Assembly (NCBI GenBank): GCA_041398705.1
Contig: JAWKUI010000001.1
Location: forward strand, 62,001-126,000
Direction: 5' to 3'
DNA: 64,000 nucleotides
DNA from: NORP259 sp041398705
GTDB taxonomy: Bacteria > Planctomycetota > UBA1135 > GCA-002686595
In this document: positions 25,092 to 34,075 of the stretch, in pieces
Layout: every line of letters starts with the position of its first letter
How positions within the stretch are numbered: the first letter of the stretch is position 1
Made by a program: the position numbers and the translations under genes
The notes under the pieces: generated by a model
The model's database searches: none
What the model was told of the DNA's origin: nothing
Seen by the model: the letters and a program-made list of their open reading frames with translations, nothing else

Positions 25092-26108
25092 ATGGCCAGC
25101 CTCCTCCTCTATTCCCCCCTGGCCCTGATCGGGCTCGGCGCGATCGCCGAGCGCGTGGCCAGGACCCGGGATGGGAAACGCTACTCTGCGCCTGGGAATC
25201 ACCGGGAGGTGGGCGGACACGACCTGCACTACCAGTCCTGGGGCGAGCAGCACTTCGACCGGGACCCCGATGCGCCCGTGGTGGTGCTGGAAGCGGGCGC
25301 CGCGGATTGGTCTTCGCACTGGGGCACCCTGCCCGAGGAACTCGGCCAGTTCTGCACGGTGATCGCCTATGACCGGGCGGGGCTGGGTTGGAGCGCGCCG
25401 GGTTCCGGTTCGCGCGATGCCGACAACATGGCCAAGGAACTGCACCAGTTGTTGAAGCTGGTGGCGCCCCGCCGCAAGGCTCTGATCGTCGCCCACGGGG
25501 TCGGCACCTGGGTGGCGCGCATGTACGCGCACCGCTACCCCTTCGAAACCGCTGGTTTGGTGCTGCTCGACGGCGAACACGAGGATTTCGCCGAACAGGC
25601 CCGGCGCAAGGGCATCCCTTCGAGCGATGCTTCGCTCGGCATGCTGCGCCTGCTCGGCATGGCGAATTCCCTCGGCATCTGCCGCGCCCTGCGCCTGCCG
25701 CTGACCGTGCCGCAATTGGAAGGCCACGGCCTGCCCGAGCGCACGGTGGCCGCGATGCGTTCGCGGGGGTACATGCCCGCGATCCTCGGCGCGATCCGCG
25801 CCGAGCAGGAGGCCAAGGCCTTGAGCCGTTCGCAGGTGGCCGCGCTCAAGGACAAGTTCGAATTCCCGGTGCGTATCCTGGCGGCTACCCGCAGCACGCC
25901 GCCCGAAGCGGCGGGTAAGGGATTCCCCGTCGAAGAGCACAACGAGATGTATGCGCAATTGCAGCGCAAGTGGAAGAACCTCTCAAAAGACAGCGAATTT
26001 GCGCTGATCGAAGGGGCGCACCACTACCTGGCGTGGTGCGCTCGGGACTGGGTGCGGGATGCGGTGGAAGATGTCTATCGCACCAGCATGAGCATCACCG
26101 GAGCCTGA
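25092..26108 (+). CDS. alpha/beta-hydrolase fold protein lacking the nucleophile serine
   Basis: 338 residues from ATG 25092, with a hydrophobic N-terminus (LLLYSPLALIGLGAIAE) that may anchor it. The fold is clear: VVVLEAGAADWSSHW with the oxyanion-side loop, AYDRAGLGWSAPGSG, then the strand before the elbow, LIVAHGVGTWVARMYAHRYPF, and a late His (EGAHHYLAW). At the elbow the expected G-x-Ser-x-G reads A-H-Gly136-V-G, so the nucleophile Ser is missing. It is therefore probably not an ordinary esterase; it may be a pseudoenzyme or use another mechanism. Confidence 0.75.
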   Translation: MASLLLYSPLALIGLGAIAERVARTRDGKRYSAPGNHREVGGHDLHYQSWGEQHFDRDPDAPVVVLEAGAADWSSHWGTLPEELGQFCTVIAYDRAGLGWSAPGSGSRDADNMAKELHQLLKLVAPRRKALIVAHGVGTWVARMYAHRYPFETAGLVLLDGEHEDFAEQARRKGIPSSDASLGMLRLLGMANSLGICRALRLPLTVPQLEGHGLPERTVAAMRSRGYMPAILGAIRAEQEAKALSRSQVAALKDKFEFPVRILAATRSTPPEAAGKGFPVEEHNEMYAQLQRKWKNLSKDSEFALIEGAHHYLAWCARDWVRDAVEDVYRTSMSITGA

Positions 26109-26164
26109 CCGGCTTCCGGTCGCGATTCATCTTGCCCGCGGGCCTTGCGGGTCGTCACGGGGGG

Positions 26165-26170
26165 TATACT
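26165..26170 (+). promoter_or_regulatory. possible -10 box for the TPR-CRTAC1 gene run
   Basis: TATACT, 13 bases before the ATG of the TPR gene, stands out in GC-rich surroundings. A TTGCGG at 26145-26150 is only 14 bases upstream, shorter than the usual 16-18, so the -35 is doubtful and the leader would be very short. Confidence 0.25.
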
Positions 26171-26182
26171 GGGCCCTTGCCC

Positions 26183-27769
26183 ATGAAGAATTCCGCCCGC
26201 TTGCTGCCTCTGTTGGCGTTGCTGTGGTCCGCCTCCGGCCCGGCCATTGCCCAGGATTCCCACGCCCCCGCCCACCCCGCACACCCTGCCACGGCGACGC
26301 AAGGCGCCGTGCAGTTGCCCGACATCGGCAAGACGGATCGCATGGATCCCGAGGTCGTCGCCTTGATCCATTCGATGGAAGGCAAGGTGCGCGAAGCGGA
26401 GGCGACCGGTGATCTGCAAGCCGTCGGCAACGCGGTGGCCGAGCTCGGACTCGCCTACGAAGCCAACACGATGTGGACTCCGGCGTCCGCGTGTTATGCC
26501 ACCGCGTATGCGCTGCTACCCGAGGGCGCGCGGTTCCGCGATGCGTGGCTCTATCGCCGCGGGGCCTGCGAACATGCGCTCGGCAACGTCGAACTGGCGG
26601 TGGAGCTGTTGGGCAAAGCAGCGCCCCTGCTGACCGGGACCGCCGTGGTGCAGGCGCGCCACGCGCAGGCCCTGTACGACCTTGGCGACCTGCAAGGCGC
26701 CGAAGCGGCGTGGCGGGCGGCCATCGGATCGGAACTCATCTCCTGGAACAAAGCCGACGAAAACGCGCGTCCGGCCAAACCGGTCTCGATTCCCGCGAGC
26801 CGGGTCGGATTGGCGCAGATCCTCTGGGAACAGGATCGCATCGAAGAGGCGGAAGCCCTGCTGCGCGAAGCCCTTTCGCTCGAGGGCAACTATCCGCATG
26901 CGTACTACCTCCTGGGCCAGATCCTGGCCGACCAGGGCCGCATGGAAGAAGCCGAATTCGCCCTGGCCCGCGGCAAGGGTGCGTATCCCGTGCTGCCGCC
27001 CGATCCGCATGGAGCGCTGCTGGCGAGCATGCGCGCGGGTTATGGCAACCGCATGCGCAACATCGAGATCGCGATGCAGGAGGGCCGCATGCCCGAGGCC
27101 GTCGCCGAACTCGACAAGATGCTCGTCGAGCGTCCGGCCGACCACCTGGTACTCAACCTTGCCGCGCGCGCGCAGATGATGTCCGGGCAGCTCGGCAAGG
27201 CGCTCGATTTCCTGCAACGCAGCGAAACCGCCGACCCGACCGAATACCAGACGAAGATCGAACTCACGATCCTCTACCTGAACCTGGCCGGTGCGCAGCA
27301 AGTACCCGCCAACCGGGCGGAGATGCTGGAGAAGGCCCGGGTGAAGTCCGAAGAGGCGGTGCAACTCGCTCCCCTGCTCGGTTCGCCCTACTACTATCGC
27401 GGCCTGGTCGAACTCAGCAGCATCGCACCCGATGACCCGCAAGGCCCGCAACGCATGCAGGCGGCGCTCAACCTGATGCAGCACGCGCAACTGCTCGGCT
27501 GCCAGGATCCGCAGTTGTACGAACAACTGGCGATGCTCTACGCGCGCACCGGCAAGCTCGATGCGATGCTTGCATTTGCCCAGGAAGGGGCCCAAAAGAG
27601 TCCCGAGAACCCGGGCGCGTGGATGTTCCTTGCCCGTGCGTACTTCAGCATGAACAACGGTGAGAAGGCCCTGCAGGCCGCCAACCGCGCGGTGACGGTT
27701 TCGAAGAACGATCCTCAGGTCCTCGCCTTCCTGGAACAACTGCGCCAAGCGGTGCAACAAGCCAAATAG
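26183..27769 (+). CDS. exported TPR-repeat protein
   Basis: 528 residues from ATG 26183, signal peptide KNSARLLPLLALLWSASGPAIAQ, then a His/Ala/Pro linker. Many TPR-type helix pairs follow, for example LAQILWEQDRIEEAEALLR, YYLLGQILADQGRMEEAE and MFLARAYFSMNNGEKALQA. TPR solenoids bind partner proteins. It sits seven bases before a CRTAC1 gene; such TPR-CRTAC1 pairs are common in planctomycetes and related groups, so the two probably act together outside the cytoplasm. Confidence 0.85.
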   Translation: MKNSARLLPLLALLWSASGPAIAQDSHAPAHPAHPATATQGAVQLPDIGKTDRMDPEVVALIHSMEGKVREAEATGDLQAVGNAVAELGLAYEANTMWTPASACYATAYALLPEGARFRDAWLYRRGACEHALGNVELAVELLGKAAPLLTGTAVVQARHAQALYDLGDLQGAEAAWRAAIGSELISWNKADENARPAKPVSIPASRVGLAQILWEQDRIEEAEALLREALSLEGNYPHAYYLLGQILADQGRMEEAEFALARGKGAYPVLPPDPHGALLASMRAGYGNRMRNIEIAMQEGRMPEAVAELDKMLVERPADHLVLNLAARAQMMSGQLGKALDFLQRSETADPTEYQTKIELTILYLNLAGAQQVPANRAEMLEKARVKSEEAVQLAPLLGSPYYYRGLVELSSIAPDDPQGPQRMQAALNLMQHAQLLGCQDPQLYEQLAMLYARTGKLDAMLAFAQEGAQKSPENPGAWMFLARAYFSMNNGEKALQAANRAVTVSKNDPQVLAFLEQLRQAVQQAK

Positions 27770-27775
27770 ATCCCC

Positions 27776-29461
27776 ATGGTACTGCTCTTCGCACTGGCCT
27801 CCGTGGCCGCCTGTCCCCAGGAAACCGCCCCTGCCCCGGCCCCGACGCCGTGGTTCCGTGAGGCTGCCACCGAAGCCGGCCTCGTGCACACCTACCGTTC
27901 GGGGGCCGGCACCGGCTTCCACTTCCCCGAGGTGATGGGCGGTGGCGTGGCCTTGTTCGACTACGACGGCGATGGCTTGCTCGATGTGTATCTGACCCAG
28001 GGCGGCGAACTCGTGCCCGAAGAACACGATGCCGAAGCCGCGCCGAACAAGCTGTTCCGCAACCTCGGCAACGGCAAGTTCGAGGACGTGACCGAAGCCG
28101 CCGGAGTAGGTCACATGGGGTACGCCATGGGCGTAGCCTGCGGCGACTACGATCGCGATGGCGACGTAGACCTGTATGTGACCAACGTCGGCCCGAACGT
28201 GCTGTTCCGCAACGAAGGCAACGGCACCTTCAAGGACATGACCGAGGAGTACGGCTTGGCCGACCCCCGTTGGGGCACCAGCGCAGCGTTCGTCGACATC
28301 AACAACGACAAGGACCTGGACCTGTTCTCGGTCAACAACCTCGGTTGGTCGGCGGTCACCGAAGTCGAGTGCTTCAACTACTACGGCGAGCCGGACTACT
28401 GCAGCCCGAACAACTACAACGCGCCGATGCCGGACGTGCTGTATTCCTTCGGACGTACGGGCTACCAGGACATCACGAGCATCGCGGGGGTCAACCTGGC
28501 CTTCGGCAACGGTCTCGGCGTCGCGGTCGGGGACTACGACCTCGACGGCGACATCGACATTTACGTGGCGAACGACGCCACGCCGAACGTGCTCTGGACC
28601 AACGAAGGCCGGGACAAGTTCAAGGATCTGGGCCTGATCAAGGGCTGCGCGGTCAACGGCAACGGCACCCCCGAAGCCGGCATGGGCGTGCAGTTCGTCG
28701 ATGTGGACCAGGATGGCGATCTCGACCTGTACATGACGCACCTGCGCCGCGAGACGAACACCTTCTATCTGAACACGCGCGGACGCTTCAAGGATCGCAC
28801 GTCGATGACCGGCACGAGCAACACGAGTCTGATGTTCACCGGTTTCGGCATGGGCTTCCAGGACCTCGACTTGGACGGCAAGCTGGACCTATACGTGGTC
28901 AACGGTGCGGTCCAGGCGTGGAAGGAGAACGAGCGTTTCCTGGCGAGCGACCCCTACGCGGAGCCGAACCACCTGTTCCGCGGCACCGGCGGCACGCAGT
29001 TCGAAGAGGTGCCCGGGGGCGGGGTCGCCGGCAACCCGATCGCCACCAGCCGCGGTGCGGCCTTCGGCGACATCGACAACGACGGCGACATCGACATCGT
29101 GATCGCCAACCGCGATACGCCGACCTCGCTGCTGATCAACGAAGCGCCGCGCCAGGGTTCCTGGATCGGATTCGAGGTCAAGGGCAGCAAGAACAACCAC
29201 GTGCCCGGGTCCCGGGTCGAAGTGCGGTTTGGCGACCAGAAGCGATTCCGCATGGCCGAGCCGGCCTACAGCTACCTTTCGAGCAACGATCCCCGCGCCC
29301 ACTTCGGACTCGGGCGCGACGGCGAAGGCAAGGACGTGGCCAAGGTGGACGAGGTCATCGTGCGCTGGCCGGGCGGCAACGAGGAGTCCTTCGGCGCCAT
29401 GGACGCTGGGCACTACCACGTGCTGATCCAGGGTCGCGGCACCGCCGTGGGCAAGGAGTAG
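27776..29461 (+). CDS. CRTAC1-family FG-GAP / ASPIC-UnbV lipoprotein
   Basis: 561 residues. The start MVLLFALASVAACPQETAP has a lipobox (VAAC). At least seven calcium-loop repeats are present: FDYDGDGLLDV, GDYDRDGDVDL, VDINNDKDLDL, GDYDLDGDIDI, VDVDQDGDLDL, QDLDLDGKLDL and GDIDNDGDIDI. The C-terminal ASPIC/UnbV domain (WIGFEVKGSKNNHVPGSRV through RAHFGLG and VIVRWPGG) completes the CRTAC1 architecture. The family is exported and thought to mediate adhesion or glycan contact. Downstream partner of the TPR gene, and 15 bases before the APC-type transporter. Confidence 0.9.
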   Translation: MVLLFALASVAACPQETAPAPAPTPWFREAATEAGLVHTYRSGAGTGFHFPEVMGGGVALFDYDGDGLLDVYLTQGGELVPEEHDAEAAPNKLFRNLGNGKFEDVTEAAGVGHMGYAMGVACGDYDRDGDVDLYVTNVGPNVLFRNEGNGTFKDMTEEYGLADPRWGTSAAFVDINNDKDLDLFSVNNLGWSAVTEVECFNYYGEPDYCSPNNYNAPMPDVLYSFGRTGYQDITSIAGVNLAFGNGLGVAVGDYDLDGDIDIYVANDATPNVLWTNEGRDKFKDLGLIKGCAVNGNGTPEAGMGVQFVDVDQDGDLDLYMTHLRRETNTFYLNTRGRFKDRTSMTGTSNTSLMFTGFGMGFQDLDLDGKLDLYVVNGAVQAWKENERFLASDPYAEPNHLFRGTGGTQFEEVPGGGVAGNPIATSRGAAFGDIDNDGDIDIVIANRDTPTSLLINEAPRQGSWIGFEVKGSKNNHVPGSRVEVRFGDQKRFRMAEPAYSYLSSNDPRAHFGLGRDGEGKDVAKVDEVIVRWPGGNEESFGAMDAGHYHVLIQGRGTAVGKE

Positions 29462-29476
29462 CGCGACGCGCCCCGC

Positions 29477-31558
29477 ATGGCCGGATCTGGAAAGCTGAGC
29501 AAGCAGCTCGGTCTCTTTGACGTCTTCGCGATCGCCGTCGGCGCCACGCTGAGCGGCGGCATGTTCCTGCTGCCGGGTCCGGCGGCGGCGCAAGCGGGCC
29601 CTTCGATCCTGCTGTGTTACCTGCTGGTGGCGATTCCGCTGCTGCCGGCGGTGATGTGCATCGTCGAACTCTCGACGGCGATGCCGCGGGCCGGGGGCAT
29701 CTACTTCTTCCTCGATCGCAGCCTGGGCCCGATGGCCGGCACGATCGGCGGAGTGGGTACCTGGCTCGCGCTGGTGCTGAAGACCGCCTTTGCCCTGGTC
29801 GGCCTCGGCGCCTACCTGGCCCTGTACGTGGACCATTCGCCCTGGCTCGTCAAAGCCCTGGCCGTAGGGTTCGCCGTGTTCTTCGGCTGGCTCAACGTGC
29901 TCGGCTCGGAAAAAGCCGGCGGCTTCCAGCGCATCCTCCTGATCTGCCTGCTCACCATCCTGGCGGCATTCCTGGCCGTCGGCCTGCCCCAGGTCGACTT
30001 CTCGCGCCTGCGCGGCGCCTTCCAAGCCGACCCGGACGTGGTGCTCGCCACCACCGGCCTCGTCTACATCAGCTACATCGCCGTCACCAAGGTCGCGAGC
30101 ATCGCCGAGGAGGTGCGCAACCCCGAGCGCAACCTCACCCGCGGCGTGTTCCTGGGGCTGCTCGTCTGCTACATCGTCTACTTCCTGGCCGTCACCGTGA
30201 TGGTAGGCGTGCTGCCGATGGAGGAGCTCGCCGGTTCGGTGACCCCCATGGGCCTAGCCGCCAAAGCCGTGCTCGGCGGACCCGGCATGGCAGCCATCGC
30301 GGCCGCCGCGGCCTTCGCCTTCTTCTCGGTGTCCAACGCGGGCATCCTCGCGGCCTCGCGGTATCCCCTCGCCATGGGCCGCGACGCCCTACTGCCGGTT
30401 TGGTTCACCAAGAGCAACGACCGCGGCGCCCCCACCCACTCGGTGCTCGTAACCGTGGGTACGGTGATCCTGATCATCGTGCTGCTCGATCCCCTTTCGA
30501 TCGCCAAGCTCGCCAGCACGTTCATGCTGCTCATGTTCGCGGTGTTGTGCCTGGCCGTGATCGTGATGCGCGAAAGCGGGCTGCCGTCCTACGACCCGGG
30601 CTATCGAACCCCGTTCTACCCCGCGATCCCCATTTTCGGAGTGCTCTCGCCCTTCGCGCTGATCGCGGAGATGGGCCTGGCGCCGACCCTGTTCAGCCTG
30701 GGCCTGATCGGCGCGGGCATTGCCTGGTACCTGAGCTACGGCCGTGCCCGGGTCGACCGGCGCGGGGCCCTGTTCCACGTCTTCGCCCGGCTCGGTGAGC
30801 AGCGCAGCGAGGAACTGGACCTCGAACTGCGCACGATCCTGAAGGAGAAGGGTCTGCGGGAGCAGGATCCGATCAACGAGCTGATCCTGGGGGCTTCGGT
30901 GCTCGACGTGGGCGGCCGGGAGACCTTCGATGGGCTCGTTCAGCACGCCGCGCACCGCCTTTGGAACGTGACCGGCGTGGACCAGGCCGTGTTCGTGCGG
31001 GGCTTCACCGAAGGCACCGCCACGGGCGCGACGCCGGTGGCCAAGGGTGTGGCCCTGCCGCACATGCGCCTGCCCGACATGGGGCGGCCGGAGATGGTCC
31101 TCGTGCGCTGCCGGGAGCCCCTGTACATCACGGCGGGGGACGTTTTTGGCAAGACCACCCAGTCCGAAGGGGTGCACGCGGTGTGCTTCCTGGTGAGCCC
31201 CGAAGACGATCCCGGTCAGCACCTGCGCCTGCTGGCCCACCTGGCCACCCAGATCGACCAACCGGGCTTCATGCAGACCTGGCTTGCCGCCGGGACGGAA
31301 GTGGAGCTTCGGGAGGTTTTCCTGCGCAATGAACGCTACATTTCGGTCGAATTAACCCCCGAGTCCGCTGCGGCGGATTGGATCGGACGCCTGGTCCGCG
31401 AGCTGGACCTGCCGGAGGATTGCCTGATCGCTGCCATCCAGCGCGGCAGCCGCACGATGGTCCCCCGGGGGGGCACCGAACTGCTCGGGGGCGACCGCCT
31501 TCTGATCATCGGCGAGCCCGAGCCGATCCGCACCCTGTACGAACGCTACGGCACCTAG
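29477..31558 (+). CDS. APC-superfamily transporter fused to PTS-EIIA-like and TrkA-C-like domains
   Basis: 693 residues. Residues 1 to about 430 are an APC amino-acid/cation symporter with about 12 helices, beginning GLFDVFAIAVGATLSGGMF, the conserved G-x-G segment of TM1. The cytoplasmic tail (430-693) has an EIIA type-2 fold (GATPVAKGVALPHMRLP, His529 at the phosphorylated position of fructose-type EIIA) and, from about 620, a TrkA-C-like segment with the LLGGDRLLIIGEPE strand. Transporters with EIIA-plus-TrkA_C tails occur in several phyla and are thought to be gated by phosphorylation or nucleotide. Substrate not deducible. Co-directional with the CRTAC1 gene. Confidence 0.8.
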   Translation: MAGSGKLSKQLGLFDVFAIAVGATLSGGMFLLPGPAAAQAGPSILLCYLLVAIPLLPAVMCIVELSTAMPRAGGIYFFLDRSLGPMAGTIGGVGTWLALVLKTAFALVGLGAYLALYVDHSPWLVKALAVGFAVFFGWLNVLGSEKAGGFQRILLICLLTILAAFLAVGLPQVDFSRLRGAFQADPDVVLATTGLVYISYIAVTKVASIAEEVRNPERNLTRGVFLGLLVCYIVYFLAVTVMVGVLPMEELAGSVTPMGLAAKAVLGGPGMAAIAAAAAFAFFSVSNAGILAASRYPLAMGRDALLPVWFTKSNDRGAPTHSVLVTVGTVILIIVLLDPLSIAKLASTFMLLMFAVLCLAVIVMRESGLPSYDPGYRTPFYPAIPIFGVLSPFALIAEMGLAPTLFSLGLIGAGIAWYLSYGRARVDRRGALFHVFARLGEQRSEELDLELRTILKEKGLREQDPINELILGASVLDVGGRETFDGLVQHAAHRLWNVTGVDQAVFVRGFTEGTATGATPVAKGVALPHMRLPDMGRPEMVLVRCREPLYITAGDVFGKTTQSEGVHAVCFLVSPEDDPGQHLRLLAHLATQIDQPGFMQTWLAAGTEVELREVFLRNERYISVELTPESAAADWIGRLVRELDLPEDCLIAAIQRGSRTMVPRGGTELLGGDRLLIIGEPEPIRTLYERYGT

Positions 31559-31571
31559 CCTGCCCCGCACC

Positions 31572-33323
31572 ATGCCTATCCGCCTTCTGCTGCTGGTCGT
31601 CTGTCTCGTCTCCCTGCTCACCCACCCGGCACAGGCCGCGGAACTGCAAGGGCAGGTGATGATCCAACAGCCCGACGGCCTGGTGCCGTGCCAGAGCGAT
31701 GGATCGATCGTGTTCCGCGTGCGCAAGGCGGGCGAAGAAACCGAAGGGGTCGAAGGCAAGGTGATTGCCGGTCGCTACGCGGTGGACCTGCCCGCGGATT
31801 GCGAGATCCTGGTGCTCGCGACACGCACCGACGAAGGCGCCGGCTACCCCCTCGACCAAGGCCGCTGGTTCGCCCCGCCTGCCTCCGGGGACCTGGAAGT
31901 GGTCGTGCGCATTCCGCGCCCCTTCACCCTGCGGGTCTACGGACCGGATGGCCGCAACGAGCTCAAGGACATCACCGTCATTCGCAAGCTGCGCAAGTTC
32001 GCCCGCCTCGAACTGCCCGGCCCGCTCGACCGCAAGACGCACCTGATCTACCAGACCGTCGACTCCCCCATCGCGTTCCCCGGCGAGGAGCCTGAGTACT
32101 ACACCTACTACCTCGTCGCGCCGGGCCACGCCTGGACGCGCTTTTCGCCCGATCCGTTCCTCGGCGGCGTGCAGACCCTGCAGTTGCCCGAAGGTGGCGT
32201 GCTCAAGGTGACCCTCGCCCAGGAAGGCGCGGGGCGCGGCCAAGTGTTCCGCATCCGCAACCGCAATCCCCTGCCCGATGCGCACCCGCTCGTGCACGAG
32301 CTGAAGAGCTACGAGAACGAGATCGAGGTGGTCGGTTTGGCCGTCGGTCAATACCACATCTCCTCCGAGGATCCGATCCGGCCGTCGAACATGCCGGTGT
32401 ACGGCGAGGCGGATGTGGAGATCCAATCGGGGCAGACGACCGAACTGGTGATGGAGCTCAAGGACGAGCCCCTGTTCACGCCGGTGCCCGCGGGCGGCAC
32501 GATCGAAATCCCGCGCGAGTGGGGTTCGGTGCAGGGCATGGTCTTCCGCATGAACCGCCTCGACCCGTATGGGCGTTGGGGGCGGTCGTATGAGATCCCG
32601 GGCAGCGAGCTGCAGCCGGTGGAAGGCCGCGAAAACCTCTATTCGTGGAAGATCGACGAGGTGGCGCCCGGGGCCTACAACATGAGCCTCGCGCACACTT
32701 CGTACTCGGTCTACCGCGAGATCTACGGCAACGGCAACCTGCGCCTGGACTTCGTGCTTCCGAAGCCGCGCACCGTTTCGATCGCGCTCAAGGACGACCG
32801 CACCGGGGAACTCGTGTTCCCTGAGTCGCTCACCTGGTCGGCGGTCGAACCCGAAGCCCTGCGCAAGAAGATCACCGATACCGCACCGTTCCTCAGCGAA
32901 CGCCGCCGCCTGATCGTCAGCACCCAAGCCCCCCGCTACCTGCTGTTCGGCGCCAACGCGCCCCTGCGCGTGCGCCTCGAGGACCCCGCCTACGATCCGG
33001 CCGAATGGATCGTCGACCTCGATGGCGACGGAGACCTGACCTGGCCCGTGCACCGCACCACCGCCATCCGCATCACCCTGTTGCAGGGGGACGAAACGGT
33101 GCAGTGGTCGGGCGACGCACGCATCCTGTCGGAAGGCGACGAAGGCAAGGTGACCGGCGCCCGCAACCTCGGCCGGTGCACCCAATTCAACCTATCCGGA
33201 CCGGGCCGGTACACCATCCGCTTCCCCGAGCTGCGCGGGTTCCAGCCGATCCCGCCGCAAACGGTGCAGGTGACCGACGGCCAGATCCTGGACGTACACG
33301 TGCCGCTGGCACCCAAACACTGA
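31572..33323 (+). CDS. secreted beta-rich protein of unknown function
   Basis: 583 residues with signal peptide RLLLLVVCLVSLLTHPAQAA. Several beta-sandwich units can be guessed from repeated strand patterns (for example ELQGQVMIQQPDG, FTLRVYGPDGRNELKD, TVSIALKDDRTGELVF and DVHVPLAPKH at the end), similar in style to carboxypeptidase-regulatory modules but with weak consensus. No catalytic motif. It lies 13 bases downstream of the transporter gene and 5 bases upstream of the next gene, so it belongs to the same run. Confidence 0.6.
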   Translation: MPIRLLLLVVCLVSLLTHPAQAAELQGQVMIQQPDGLVPCQSDGSIVFRVRKAGEETEGVEGKVIAGRYAVDLPADCEILVLATRTDEGAGYPLDQGRWFAPPASGDLEVVVRIPRPFTLRVYGPDGRNELKDITVIRKLRKFARLELPGPLDRKTHLIYQTVDSPIAFPGEEPEYYTYYLVAPGHAWTRFSPDPFLGGVQTLQLPEGGVLKVTLAQEGAGRGQVFRIRNRNPLPDAHPLVHELKSYENEIEVVGLAVGQYHISSEDPIRPSNMPVYGEADVEIQSGQTTELVMELKDEPLFTPVPAGGTIEIPREWGSVQGMVFRMNRLDPYGRWGRSYEIPGSELQPVEGRENLYSWKIDEVAPGAYNMSLAHTSYSVYREIYGNGNLRLDFVLPKPRTVSIALKDDRTGELVFPESLTWSAVEPEALRKKITDTAPFLSERRRLIVSTQAPRYLLFGANAPLRVRLEDPAYDPAEWIVDLDGDGDLTWPVHRTTAIRITLLQGDETVQWSGDARILSEGDEGKVTGARNLGRCTQFNLSGPGRYTIRFPELRGFQPIPPQTVQVTDGQILDVHVPLAPKH

Positions 33324-33328
33324 TCGAC

Positions 33329-34063
33329 ATGAGCGCGCCGACCGATCCCCTGCAGACCTTTGCGGCTGCCCTGGGCATCTGCCACGAAACCCTGGATTGG
33401 AGCCACCTGGGCACCCTCTACTGCGAAGAGGGCGGGGAGGATTTCTTCAGCGAACAGGCGGTGGAAGCGATCCAGGACGCCGGCCTGCAGATCGTCAGCG
33501 ACCTGCAGGAAGTCCTGGCGCCGCTGCCCCGCGCCGCCAGCTTGTACGTGGGCGTCGGGGTCGCGGAGCTGATCCCCATGCTTTTCGAGCAGATCCTGCT
33601 CGGCCGCCCCGTGCGCGGCGCGACGCTGCCCGGTGCCGAAGCGGACGCCCTGACCCAGGCCTTGGCCGCCGCGCACCAGGAACTGGGCGTGACCATGCCG
33701 CAGATCGACACCCGCCCCCTGGCGCGCATCGGCATGCCGGCGATCAACCACCTCTGGTTCGCCAGCGTGATCACCGATCCGGACCACTTTCCGGCGCTGC
33801 ACGACGAGCTGTATGGGCGCAAGGGCACGCACCTCGCCACCGGTCGCGGCAACCTCACCAAGGAACGGCGCCGGGCCCTCGAGCTGTACCACTCGGCCCT
33901 GCGCAACCTGCAGAGTCCCGCGGTGATCACGACCAGCGAAGAGGAACTTCCGATCCTGCTTGAGGCAGTTGGCGAGTATCCCGGCCAATTGTTAATTCCT
34001 CCCAAAGGGCGCCTGAGTGCGATTGTGGGCGACCCGCTGCTTCATTGTAATTGGCGCTCCTGA
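33329..34063 (+). CDS. conserved cytoplasmic protein, unknown
   Basis: 244 residues from ATG 33329, five bases after the previous stop. Mixed alpha/beta with a Rossmann-like strand-turn-helix SLYVGVGVAELIPMLFEQ and a strand VGVTMPQIDTRPLARIG; the end reads LLIPPKGRLSAIVGDPLLH. Twelve bases separate it from ppk1, so it is probably expressed with that gene. I do not recognise the family; the glycine-poor Rossmann-like motif hints at a nucleotide or SAM fold but is not diagnostic. Confidence 0.55.
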   Translation: MSAPTDPLQTFAAALGICHETLDWSHLGTLYCEEGGEDFFSEQAVEAIQDAGLQIVSDLQEVLAPLPRAASLYVGVGVAELIPMLFEQILLGRPVRGATLPGAEADALTQALAAAHQELGVTMPQIDTRPLARIGMPAINHLWFASVITDPDHFPALHDELYGRKGTHLATGRGNLTKERRRALELYHSALRNLQSPAVITTSEEELPILLEAVGEYPGQLLIPPKGRLSAIVGDPLLHCNWRS

Positions 34064-34075
34064 ACAGGACCTGCC

